Below are positions 1-5,495 of a stretch of 10,729 nucleotides of DNA, one piece after another. The position numbers were made by a program, and so were the translations under genes. How positions within the stretch are numbered: the stretch's first letter is position 1; each line of letters opens with the position of its first letter. The notes under the pieces are model-generated. The model was not told the origin of the DNA. It made no database searches and saw only the letters and a list, made by a program, of their open reading frames with translations. Source of the stretch: Spirochaeta sp. UBA2779 (lineage in GTDB: Bacteria > Spirochaetota > Spirochaetia > DSM-2461); the NCBI GenBank assembly GCA_002352375.1, contig DEIH01000120.1, forward strand, positions 1 through 10,729, given 5' to 3'.

Positions 1-512
1 GCCGGTTTCTGGGCCTGAATTCGCCTGTCGGAGTCAACATGGATTGAAAATCCGATAAGAAAGACAAGAATCCCCAGGATAAACCTCGGATCGATAAACC
101 ATGAAGGATCGGTAAGCGGCTGCAGCTTGAAGAGAAATACACCGTTGATAAAACCGTTTATGGTATTAAAAAACAGGGCGGATACAACCATAGTTAACGG
201 AAAGGTTTTCCGGCCATGGTGCATTTTTGCCGGAAAAACAAAAGTTCTGTATATATAATGAAACTCCCAGATTAGAAGAAAAATCCAGCTCAAACCGATC
301 GTATCCCTGAATATCCAGGCACAGACGGCAATGGTTAATGCGGCAGGTATTTCCATCAACATCCAGGCCACCAGAGAATTCATCCGGGTTCCCCAGCCTT
401 TACGTGTAAATCTACCGTAAGGAGCACTCACAAAGAACAGAAAGACGAACACCACAAGGGAAACCGAGAATTGAAAAATAAGGGCGACATTGTATGTTTG
501 AATCAGGGGCAT
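1..512 (-). CDS. Steroid 5-alpha-reductase family membrane enzyme (3' part beyond window)
   Basis: Translating the minus strand from ATG at 512-510 gives 170 open codons that run off the window edge. The protein is hydrophobic: helices are visible at about residues 8-29, 46-66, 73-83 and 105-127, with another at 143-157. Family hallmarks are SAPYGRF near residue 29, MEIPA at 53-58 (the Glu of the QELP-type motif), FHYIYRTFVFP at 84-94, the NGFINGVF segment near 120 and the HVDSDRRI segment near 158. These match the SRD5A / 3-oxo-5-alpha-steroid 4-dehydrogenase C-terminal-domain family, whose members are about 250-260 residues, so roughly the last third is missing. The family uses NADPH to reduce a conjugated double bond in the membrane; the bacterial substrate cannot be told from sequence. 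A Shine-Dalgarno is weak. It is transcribed divergently from the next gene. Confidence 0.85.
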   Translation of the reverse strand, partial: MPLIQTYNVALIFQFSVSLVVFVFLFFVSAPYGRFTRKGWGTRMNSLVAWMLMEIPAALTIAVCAWIFRDTIGLSWIFLLIWEFHYIYRTFVFPAKMHHGRKTFPLTMVVSALFFNTINGFINGVFLFKLQPLTDPSWFIDPRFILGILVFLIGFSIHVDSDRRIQAQKP

Positions 513-567
513 ACTCTATACTAATTAATTCAAAGCATCTTGGCGAGTTGTCAGGATTATTGGGCAA

Positions 568-589
568 AGCTCCATCTCAGCTCCATCTC
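568..589. repeat. Perfect tandem duplication of an 11-bp unit
   Basis: AGCTCCATCTC occurs twice head to tail (568-578 and 579-589) in the divergent intergenic region between the reductase-family gene and the hypothetical gene at 620. It could be a simple slippage duplication or a paired site for a regulator; nothing else in the window repeats it. Confidence 0.6.
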
Positions 590-619
590 ATCTTCACTTG
601 ATGCTTCTATTTTGTTGTA

Positions 620-1126
620 ATGCTGACTGAGCTTACTCACAATAAAACGATTTCACCTTTCAAAAAAGGTTTGTTGCCGTATGACAGCTCTGTATATATT
701 TACCTTACCCGGGATTTAACAAATCTCTCGTACATTGATTCATTTGCCCCCCGGAGAATTTCAACCATCATCGCCGCATCCATTGTTCACCATAGCAGCC
801 GAATTGAGCAGGATTTTAACAGCTTCTCAGAACGGGAAACACCATCAGGCTTCCCCTTCGAAAAAAACGGGCAGCCTTTTGACTACATCTTTAATCCATC
901 TATATTGAAGTGGCTCTGCAACCAAACCTGCCCGGAACCAGCAGGTAACTCCATCACCCTCCGAATCGATATACTCTCAGGTAAAACCGGAAATCTTCTG
1001 GACAGCATCCAAATCAGCAGGGAAACCAGCTTTACCACAGAATTCTGCAGCAGCACCTGCGAACTACTGATAGATCCTCTGGATAAGATAGTTCCTGCTT
1101 TATTTCAATCACCCGGGCAGCAGTAG
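620..1126 (+). CDS. Hypothetical protein with two CX3C pairs
   Basis: This is a 168-codon open frame, ATG to TAG. An in-frame stop lies 21 bases upstream, so ATG620 is the only good start, but no Shine-Dalgarno is visible before it. I do not recognise the family. There is no signal peptide and no convincing membrane helix; the composition is that of a soluble protein, with alternating beta-like stretches at residues 24-30 and 111-133. Four cysteines form two CX3C pairs (C100/C104 and C143/C147), which could bind a metal or form disulfides; that is inference. The frame sits between a divergent reductase-family gene and the tRNA-Leu promoter and has no operon partner. It could be a lineage-specific gene or, less likely, a chance frame. 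Confidence 0.5.
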   Translation: MLTELTHNKTISPFKKGLLPYDSSVYIYLTRDLTNLSYIDSFAPRRISTIIAASIVHHSSRIEQDFNSFSERETPSGFPFEKNGQPFDYIFNPSILKWLCNQTCPEPAGNSITLRIDILSGKTGNLLDSIQISRETSFTTEFCSSTCELLIDPLDKIVPALFQSPGQQ

Positions 1127-1140
1127 TCCCCCGGGCTTTC
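1112..1140 (+). terminator. Possible weak terminator at end of hypothetical gene
   Basis: Two CCCGGG words (1112-1117 and 1130-1135) can pair across a 12-base loop and are followed by CTTTC. The stem is only 6 bp and the U-tract is poor. It spans the stop codon of the gene at 620 and lies just before the tRNA promoter, where a terminator would be expected. Confidence 0.3.
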
Positions 1141-1155
1141 TGAATCGATCTGAAG

Positions 1156-1184
1156 TTGACCCTTTCTCCATCCCGTCCTATAAT
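1156..1184 (+). promoter_or_regulatory. Sigma-70 promoter of tRNA-Leu
   Basis: TTGACC at 1156-1161 and TATAAT at 1179-1184 are separated by exactly 17 bases, a near-consensus housekeeping promoter. Transcription would start around 1191, leaving a leader of about a dozen bases before the mature tRNA. This is the strongest promoter visible in the window. Confidence 0.85.
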
Positions 1185-1203
1185 CCGAATCCATTCACAC
1201 CCT

Positions 1204-1287
1204 GCCGGCGTGGTGAAATTGGTAGACACGACAGACTCAAAATCTGTTGTTCGCAAGAACGTGTCGGTTCGAGTCCGACCGCCGGTA
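1204..1287 (+). tRNA. tRNA-Leu, anticodon CAA
   Basis: The 84-base gene folds as a class II tRNA. The acceptor stem is GCCGGCG (1204-1210) with CGCCGGT (1280-1286), including one G-U pair, and the discriminator is A1287. The anticodon stem is ACAGA/TCTGT (1231-1235/1243-1247) with loop CTCAAAA, anticodon CAA at 1238-1240, reading UUG. The long variable arm is GTTC-GCAA-GAAC (1249-1260). The T arm is GTCGG-TTCGAGT-CCGAC (1263-1279). The 3' CCA is not encoded. Leucine identity follows from the anticodon, the A discriminator and the long variable arm. Confidence 0.97.
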
Positions 1288-1364
1288 ATTGACTTTGGTC
1301 TTAGAGTCTCCCGACTATTCTTTTCTTATTTATTTATAACTTGTTGACCTCTGAAGAGCCCTCC

Positions 1365-1387
1365 AATTACCGGTGGGCGGGCTCGAA
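1365..1387 (-). repeat. Degenerate inverted copy of the tRNA-Leu 3' end
   Basis: Read on the minus strand, this segment matches tRNA-Leu positions 1268-1290 (T loop, 3' T stem, 3' acceptor strand, discriminator and the following ATT) at 20 of 23 positions. It includes an intact T-loop-like TTCGAGC. Just 5' of it on the same strand (1397-1408) is a small CGGT-hairpin-ACCG where a class II variable arm would sit, but the 5' T-stem strand does not pair and no anticodon arm can be found. It is best read as a tRNA 3'-end remnant such as integrating elements leave behind; it is in inverted orientation to the intact gene. Confidence 0.5.
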
Positions 1388-1423
1388 GGGTGAAGCCGGT
1401 TGCGACCGATGAGAGAGCAAGGA

Positions 1424-1439
1424 CCGACAGGGATGTCGG
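1424..1439. other. Perfect 6-bp hairpin with GGGA loop
   Basis: CCGACA (1424-1429) pairs with TGTCGG (1434-1439) around a 4-base loop, and the flanks GG/CC can add two pairs past one mismatch. There is no U-tract on either side, so it is not a terminator. It lies within the unexplained GC-rich stretch between the tRNA and the UroD-like gene. Confidence 0.5.
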
Positions 1440-1505
1440 GCCAGGAACGTAACTCGTCGACAAAATCGGCTGGGTTGAGCATCTCTTTACTCCTCCATGC
1501 CCGTA

Positions 1506-2519
1506 TTAAAAACTGAAGTTGTAAAAGGTTTCGTACATGGCTTCAATGTTGTCCAATGGGGTATCCCTTCCGATTTCACCACAAGCAATGATACCACCCT
1601 TCTCCGAACCGAGAGAGTGGAACATTTCACTGATATGAGTCTTAACCTCAGCCGGCGTACCGAATGTCATTACGTTCTGTCGATCAATGTCGGTTCGGAA
1701 GCAGATTTGTCCTTTGAAACGCTTACCGATTTCTTCATTTCCCATACAGTTGGATTGACAGTTTATCACCGACACCCCGAGTTCAATGAGATCCGGAATA
1801 ATGTCGAGAATAAACCCGTCAGAATGAAAATGGACATCCTTACCGGCCGCCAGTACTTTATCAAACATCGATTTATAGCTGGGTTTGAAGAAAGACCGCC
1901 AGAGAACGGGATTAATCATCAGGGCTGTCTGGGTTCCCCAATCGTCTGCAAAATGAATACCGTCGTAATCCAGCGCCAGAAACTTGTCCACCAGCTTCAG
2001 GTTGAAATCGAGTAATTCATCCCGTAAAGTAAAGGCCGCCGATTCACCTAATATAACATCCGTCAGCAAATCTTCGAAACCACGCAGTTCCTGCATGGTT
2101 TCAAAAAAAGTTATCCAACCCCCCCGAGAATACCATCGGGAATCTTTTCCAACCATATGCCCCGAGTAGAGCCTGAACGAAGGTGGTGTCACCTCAAAAT
2201 CCGGCCAGACGAATGAATCATGTTTCATCCAGTCGGAGAGGGGCTTTTCCACCGGTATACCGTATTCACCGTCGTCCGAACTTTCCCAGACAACGCCAAA
2301 ACCATCCTTGTTTCGGCCTTTCTTGTAATAGGGCGGGAATTTATCTATAGGCAGATCAGGAAGATACTCCCAACCAAAATCTTCATGGACCCCGTTCAGT
2401 ATCCTGCGAAGGGCATCACCATAATGAAGTAAAGCCGAAGGTAATATAGCGTGGGAAACAGGAGGATGATCGGGATAGTCAAATTGGATAGCTTTTTTAA
2501 CTCGCTCATGGCTGGTCAT
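1506..2519 (-). CDS. UroD-like (uroporphyrinogen decarboxylase family) protein, intact
   Basis: The 337-residue protein begins MTSHERVKKAIQF, a typical start for the UroD-like / corrinoid methyltransferase (MtaA-type) branch. The start at 2519 is chosen because AAGG lies 7 bases upstream and because the open frame above it codes for permease debris. Family features are the Gly-rich FETMQELRGFEDLL region (about 139-152), DGIHFADDWGTQ (186-197) with the INPVLWRSFFKPSY segment, HFHSDG (230-235) and the C-terminal GGIIACGEIG (308-317) before a D/N-rich helix. In corrinoid methyltransferases the zinc site is His-X-Cys plus a later Cys; here the first Cys is Asp234 while Cys313 remains. The family includes haem-pathway decarboxylases and methyl-transfer enzymes; the length and lack of the canonical haem-UroD N terminus make haem synthesis unlikely. 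The substrate is unknown. Confidence 0.85.
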   Translation of the reverse strand: MTSHERVKKAIQFDYPDHPPVSHAILPSALLHYGDALRRILNGVHEDFGWEYLPDLPIDKFPPYYKKGRNKDGFGVVWESSDDGEYGIPVEKPLSDWMKHDSFVWPDFEVTPPSFRLYSGHMVGKDSRWYSRGGWITFFETMQELRGFEDLLTDVILGESAAFTLRDELLDFNLKLVDKFLALDYDGIHFADDWGTQTALMINPVLWRSFFKPSYKSMFDKVLAAGKDVHFHSDGFILDIIPDLIELGVSVINCQSNCMGNEEIGKRFKGQICFRTDIDRQNVMTFGTPAEVKTHISEMFHSLGSEKGGIIACGEIGRDTPLDNIEAMYETFYNFSF

Positions 2520-2549
2520 TTGACAACCTTGGCTTTCTGAAAACTTCGT

Positions 2550-2755
2550 TGAGGCTTGCGCCGACAATAATTACTGCCATAATAACATCCAACTCGTAAC
2601 CTCGTCCGAAAGTCGAAGATCCGGACATCGCTTGAGCAGAGAGAATAATCCCTGGGAAGGCGGGCAGATTCCGGGTTACTTCCAACGGCATATACCTCAC
2701 ACCCAAAACAGATAAGATTCATAATTACGAAGATAATAAGCCGCCAGGCCGCTGA
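2550..2755 (-). pseudogene. Remnant of RbsC-type sugar ABC transporter permease
   Basis: Two pieces in different frames match consecutive conserved parts of ribose-type ABC permeases. In the frame of the UroD remnant, codons at about 2755-2660 give a hydrophobic helix followed by FGCEVYAVGSNPESARL, the family's TRFG..YAIGGN.EAARL block. In the next frame, codons at about 2656-2545 give GIILSAQ followed by GRGYELDVIMAVIIVGASL, the family's LAGIILSAR...GYELDAIAAVVIGGTSL block. The roughly 25-30 residues that normally join them are missing, so a deletion shifted the frame near 2655-2660. The permease N terminus and C terminus are absent. The fragment lies between two UroD-like sequences on the same strand and is surely non-functional. 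Confidence 0.75.
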
Positions 2756-2974
2756 CAGAAGACCATACACACCCCAGGTAATTGCGAGTTGAAAATCTCG
2801 GCCCATCTCAATTTTCTGTAAAAGTTCTATATCACATCCCGGTGCCATAGGATCCGAGTAAGTATAGGTTTTTTTGTTTGTCCACTCCGGTGAATAACCC
2901 TGAAATCCGGCAAGAGAAACCCCGTCAGGTTTACCGTTATTGATTACTGCCAGAAACCTTTCTCTTGGTGTCAA
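2756..2974 (-). pseudogene. 5' fragment of a second UroD-like gene
   Basis: A TTG start at 2974-2972 preceded by GGAGA opens MTPRERFLAVINNGKPDGV, the classic N terminus of UroD-like proteins. About 70 codons look family-like, ending around IEMGRDFQLAITWGVYG. The frame then continues into permease-derived sequence and closes at the stop just past 2519, giving a 152-codon chimera. Where a normal protein would have about 340 residues, roughly four fifths is lost. The promoter and ribosome binding site may still be active, so the chimera could be translated and would lead directly to the AAGG of the intact UroD-like gene downstream. The break point is placed by eye to within 20-30 bases. Confidence 0.7.
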
Positions 2975-3247
2975 AATTTCTCCGGAATCGAAATATTTAG
3001 TTAATTGATTTTAACAGCTGAAAACCGGACGTCAACCTATAATGGAATCGAATTGATAGTGATTGGCTAACGAGATAAGGCTCTTTGCGAGTTCATTTAT
3101 TGTTTCAGTTTTTAAGTCCATGGGTTGGGAAGACTTGCATAGTCCGATCGGCAATGGAACAACCATTCCCCACCAAAGCGCCAGACAAAAAAGTCCCGTC
3201 TCAGATTTTTCCATCAGTCCACTACTTTTATCTGATTTAGGAATCCT
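2975..3247. other. Gene-free stretch between UroD-like remnant and hipBA
   Basis: The stretch separates the divergent UroD-like remnant and hipBA. Both strands hold short open frames (60 codons minus at 3032-3214; 68 codons plus at 3063-3269), but they mirror each other, lack ribosome binding sites and resemble no family I know. The promoter of the former UroD operon should lie near its left end (about 2980-3030); I cannot pick a convincing -35/-10 pair. Confidence 0.4.
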
Positions 3248-3313
3248 TACCCTACAGGGTATATGTTAAATATTAACCCTATAGGGTATACTTTCCGATT
3301 ATACCCTATAGGG
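3248..3313 (+). promoter_or_regulatory. Triple palindromic operator in the hipBA leader
   Basis: Three palindromes occur in a row: TACCCTACAGGGTA (3248-3261), AACCCTATAGGGTA (3275-3288, with ACCCTATAGGGT a perfect 12-bp palindrome) and TACCCTATAGGGG (3302-3314). Their centres are exactly 27 bp apart. A TATACT hexamer at 3287-3292 overlaps the middle site and is the likeliest -10; the -35 region is poor, as is common for autoregulated promoters. HipB dimers, with HipA, are known to bind repeated palindromes upstream of their own operon; the E. coli site is different in sequence (TATCC-N8-GGATA), so assignment to this HipB is inferred from position and arrangement. Confidence 0.8.
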
Positions 3314-3331
3314 GAAAAGCGGAGGTTTCCA

Positions 3332-3583
3332 ATGAATCATCTGATCAACAACACAACTAAGTTGGCTCATACTCTCAGGGCAGCCAGGAAGCGCCTTAAA
3401 TGGTCGCAAATCGATGCGGCGAACCGGTCCGGGCTTTACACGAAGACTGTATCGCTCCTGGAAAATAGTCCCGAAAAATGTAGTGTAGAGACTTTGTTGA
3501 AGCATATTTCATCGCTAAAACTCGAGATATTACTCGTGGATAGCCCGTTGGCCTCTGATGACGACAATAGTCAGGAGTGGTAA
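3332..3583 (+). CDS. hipB: HipB antitoxin, XRE-type DNA-binding protein
   Basis: The 83-residue protein carries a helix-turn-helix at about residues 12-66 (LAHTLRAARKRLKWSQIDAANRSG...TVSLLEN). The chosen start has GGAGG six bases upstream; the open frame extends 23 codons further, but those codons run through the operators. In E. coli, HipB is 88 residues, neutralises HipA and represses the operon. The C-terminal tail ends in Glu-Trp as E. coli HipB does, where the terminal Trp contacts HipA; this conserved tail supports a true HipB rather than a generic XRE regulator. The stop codon abuts the hipA start with no gap, so the two are co-translated. Confidence 0.92.
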   Translation: MNHLINNTTKLAHTLRAARKRLKWSQIDAANRSGLYTKTVSLLENSPEKCSVETLLKHISSLKLEILLVDSPLASDDDNSQEW

Positions 3584-4921
3584 ATGGGCAGAAGACGACT
3601 TAGTGAACGCCTGAATGTCTTTATGAATGGTCAACCTGTTGGATACTGGGAAGTCGGTAGAGAGTCACGCTTTACCTACCTGGAAGAATGGACCAGTAAT
3701 GAGGGATCCCGCCCCATTTCGTTGTCCCTGCCAATATCAGCACTTAAGACATCATATAGCGGACCATTGGTGGATGCGTTTTTTGACAATCTTCTCCCGA
3801 ATTCAGATGTCATCCGGCGTAGAATCCAATCTCGATTCGGCACATCCGGGACTGGACCATTTGAGTTGTTATCAGAGATCGGCAGGGATTGTGTCGGTGC
3901 TCTTCAGTTAGTTCCTGAGAACAAGAATCCTGCTGATGTGAATAAGATATCAGGCGAGCCACTCAATGAATCAGGAATTGCAACAACCCTGCGTCAACAG
4001 GCAGGTACTGGCAACATGCTGGGACAGAAGGATGAGGAATTCCGTATATCCCTCGCTGGAGCACAGGAGAAAACGGCCTTGTTATACAGGGATGGAATAT
4101 GGCAACGTCCCACAGGATCTACACCTACGACCCATATTTTCAAGCGCCCATTGGGCATCGTTGGACATCAGGGTATTAATCTATCAACGTCTCTGGAAAA
4201 CGAGTGGCTCTGCCTGAAAATTCTGGAAGGTTTCGGATTACCGGTACCCAAATGTCACATTGAATCTTTCGAACAAGAAAAATCACTAATAGTTGAACGC
4301 TTCGACAGAAAGCTCTCAACTGATGGCTCCTGGTGGATTCGCCTTCCCCAGGAGGATTTCTGCCAGGCAACAGGCTCTCCCCCAGGATTGAAATATCAGA
4401 GTGATGGTGGACCAGGCATTCGAAACATCGCCACAATCCTTGGTGGATCCGTAACCGCGGAGGAGGATAAAGCCACCTTCATCAAGGCTCAGATTCTGTT
4501 CTGGCTTTTGGCCGCAACCGATGGCCATGCCAAGAATTTCAGTGTATTCATTCTTCCGAAAGGACGATTTCGCCTTACACCACTCTATGACGTCATCTCC
4601 ACATATCCAGTTTTGGGGCATGGTACAGGGCTTCTCCATCCAACAACTATTAAGATGGCGATGGCGGTTAGGGGAACAAGCGGAAACCGATATAAGTGGA
4701 GCACAATTCTCCGACGACACTGGATCAACACAGCCCGGGATGGTGGACTGTCCAGGTTGGTAGTGGAGACAATCATTGATGAGATCATCGAACAAACACC
4801 AAATGTTCTCTCTGAACTGGAGAAGAATCTGCCTGAAGGTTTCCCGGATATCGTAGCTGATAAAATCCTGGGGGGTGTAAGAATCAGCCTGAGCCAACTA
4901 AAAATCCATGATTCGATGTAG
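3584..4921 (+). CDS. hipA: HipA toxin, serine/threonine kinase
   Basis: The 445-residue protein matches E. coli HipA in length (440) and motifs throughout. The N-terminal subdomain has LNVFMNGQPVGYWE (10-23). The P-loop is RISLAGAQEKTALL (154-167), with Ser156 at the position of the regulatory autophosphorylated Ser150. HIFKRP (184-189) provides the ATP-binding Lys187. The catalytic ATDGHAKNFSVF (311-322) contains Asp313, and the metal-binding LTPLYDVIS (331-339) contains Asp336. RLPQEDFCQ and YQSDGGPGI are also kept. E. coli HipA phosphorylates glutamyl-tRNA synthetase, halting translation and giving persistence; the target here is presumed similar. AGGAG lies just before the ATG inside the hipB end. 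No truncation, frameshift or missing active residue is seen, so the toxin looks functional. Remnant DNA flanks the module on both sides, which suggests arrival by transfer. Confidence 0.95.
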   Translation: MGRRRLSERLNVFMNGQPVGYWEVGRESRFTYLEEWTSNEGSRPISLSLPISALKTSYSGPLVDAFFDNLLPNSDVIRRRIQSRFGTSGTGPFELLSEIGRDCVGALQLVPENKNPADVNKISGEPLNESGIATTLRQQAGTGNMLGQKDEEFRISLAGAQEKTALLYRDGIWQRPTGSTPTTHIFKRPLGIVGHQGINLSTSLENEWLCLKILEGFGLPVPKCHIESFEQEKSLIVERFDRKLSTDGSWWIRLPQEDFCQATGSPPGLKYQSDGGPGIRNIATILGGSVTAEEDKATFIKAQILFWLLAATDGHAKNFSVFILPKGRFRLTPLYDVISTYPVLGHGTGLLHPTTIKMAMAVRGTSGNRYKWSTILRRHWINTARDGGLSRLVVETIIDEIIEQTPNVLSELEKNLPEGFPDIVADKILGGVRISLSQLKIHDSM

Positions 4922-4992
4922 ATATTATGTAGACTATATCGATCAACTTCTATTTATATACTTATATTATATATTGTTACATCTATTCAGCA

Positions 4993-5048
4993 TGTTAGAG
5001 ACCTGTCCCTGCTAACGTAAACCAGTTTCCATTTGGGGACTGGTTTTT
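4993..5048. mobile_element. Probable IS21-family terminal region (remnant)
   Basis: Immediately past the stop codon of the istB fragment lies a repeat-rich stretch that begins TGTTAGAGACCTGTCCC at 4993 and holds ACCAGT/ACTGGT and GGGAC/GTCCC words in both orientations. IS21-family elements start with TG and carry several short repeats at each end, directly downstream of istB, so position and style fit. I did not match it to a named element, and no target duplication or opposite end is visible. Confidence 0.45.
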
Positions 5049-5050
5049 TT
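5019..5050 (+). terminator. Rho-independent terminator downstream of hipA
   Basis: AAACCAGT (5019-5026) pairs with ACTGGTTT (5039-5046), an 8-bp stem that can be extended inward, followed immediately by a run of seven or more T. It lies about 100 bases after hipA in the correct orientation. The hairpin belongs to the IS21-like end, so the operon seems to use insertion-sequence DNA as its terminator. Confidence 0.7.
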
Positions 5051-5327
5051 ATGCCTGAAACCCCTGCATTTTCTTCCTGATAGACTCCCTTTTCAGCTCG
5101 ATTCTATGGGATCCATACACGATTCTATCCATGATGACGACAGCAATGGTTGAATCACCAATGAGGCCGTGCCACGAGGCGACAGGAAGCTGTGAGAGTA
5201 TGACTGTAGACTTCTGTCCATGCCGGTCTTCGAGGATGTCCAAGAGTGCCATACGAGCATTGTCACCAAAGCTATTAAGTCCGAAGTCATCCAGTATCAG
5301 CACATCTGCTCTAAGAATTTTCTCAAA
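5049..5327 (-). pseudogene. istB: istB remnant, C-terminal part of IS21-family transposition helper
   Basis: About 92 codons of the minus strand, ending at TAA 5051-5049, match the C-terminal half of IstB: RADVLILDDFGL (Walker B region), DILEDRHGQKSTVILSQLP with the sensor-type Ser-Gln, SWHGLIGDSTIAVVIMDRIVY and SHRIELKRESIRKK. A normal IstB is about 250 residues, so the N-terminal half with Walker A is missing. An in-frame stop (5330-5328) precedes the first family-like residues, FEKIL, and AT-rich DNA follows, so the break is near 5330. No istA is in the window. The piece cannot act as a helper ATPase alone. Confidence 0.85.
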
Positions 5328-5495
5328 CTATTATTTTTTAGTATAAAGCACTTTCCATTGATGACATAGAAATACACTGGAGAATCCGGGGCACTAACCA
5401 TAAGTTTTCAGGAAAAATATACAAGAGCTCTCCAAACCGGACCGCAGAAGTGCTCTGGCACCCGTTCCTCCATTCCTGATAAACTCATCCCCATC
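5328..5495. other. Intergenic stretch before the pyrophosphatase gene
   Basis: These bases separate the istB break point and the pyrophosphatase start. They hold no coding signature. The best promoter guess for the gene downstream is TTGATG (5358-5363) and GAGAAT (5380-5385) with 16 bases between, a weak match. No Shine-Dalgarno precedes the ATG at 5496. Confidence 0.3.

Larger units (their letters stand above)
1330..1482 (-). pseudogene. Short ORF after the UroD-like gene, possible truncated gene
   Basis: On the minus strand, GGAGGAG lies 7 bases before an ATG at 1482-1480, so translation initiation looks real. The frame runs only 50 codons to TAA at 1332-1330 and starts MLNPADFVDELRSW. The gene would follow the UroD-like gene by 23 bases in the same direction. 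The first 14 or so residues look like a normal protein N terminus; the remainder, rich in Pro, Ser and Arg, reads through a GC-rich, hairpin-forming stretch and through sequence resembling the tRNA-Leu 3' end, so it is probably not native. I read it as the 5' stub of a lost operon member. It could equally be a real small gene, or chance. Confidence 0.35.

Noticed and set aside
1032..1256. 74-codon minus-strand open frame
   Set aside because: It runs antisense through the tRNA-Leu promoter and tRNA and has no protein-family likeness; a shadow of real features.
1305..1327. AGTC-TCCC-GACT hairpin followed by T-rich DNA after the tRNA
   Set aside because: A 4-bp stem with an interrupted T-run is too weak to call a terminator, though some signal must end the tRNA transcript near here.
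1156..1347. 63-codon plus-strand open frame over the tRNA
   Set aside because: It is simply the translation of the tRNA-Leu gene and its flanks.
1424..1460. Possible cobalamin or other riboswitch near the UroD-like gene
   Set aside because: GGGCCAGGAAC loosely recalls the B12-box but the conserved remainder is missing, and the element would lie downstream, not upstream, of the UroD-like gene.
2520..2567. Longer N terminus (16 extra codons) for the UroD-like protein
   Set aside because: Those codons come from permease debris and the junction; AAGG and the family N terminus favour the start at 2519.
3263..3331. Longer N terminus (23 extra codons) for HipB
   Set aside because: The extension is translated operator DNA; GGAGG six bases before ATG3332 marks the real start.
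4316..4897. 193-codon minus-strand open frame inside hipA
   Set aside because: It is antisense to a clearly functional hipA with conserved kinase motifs and has no ribosome binding site or family likeness.
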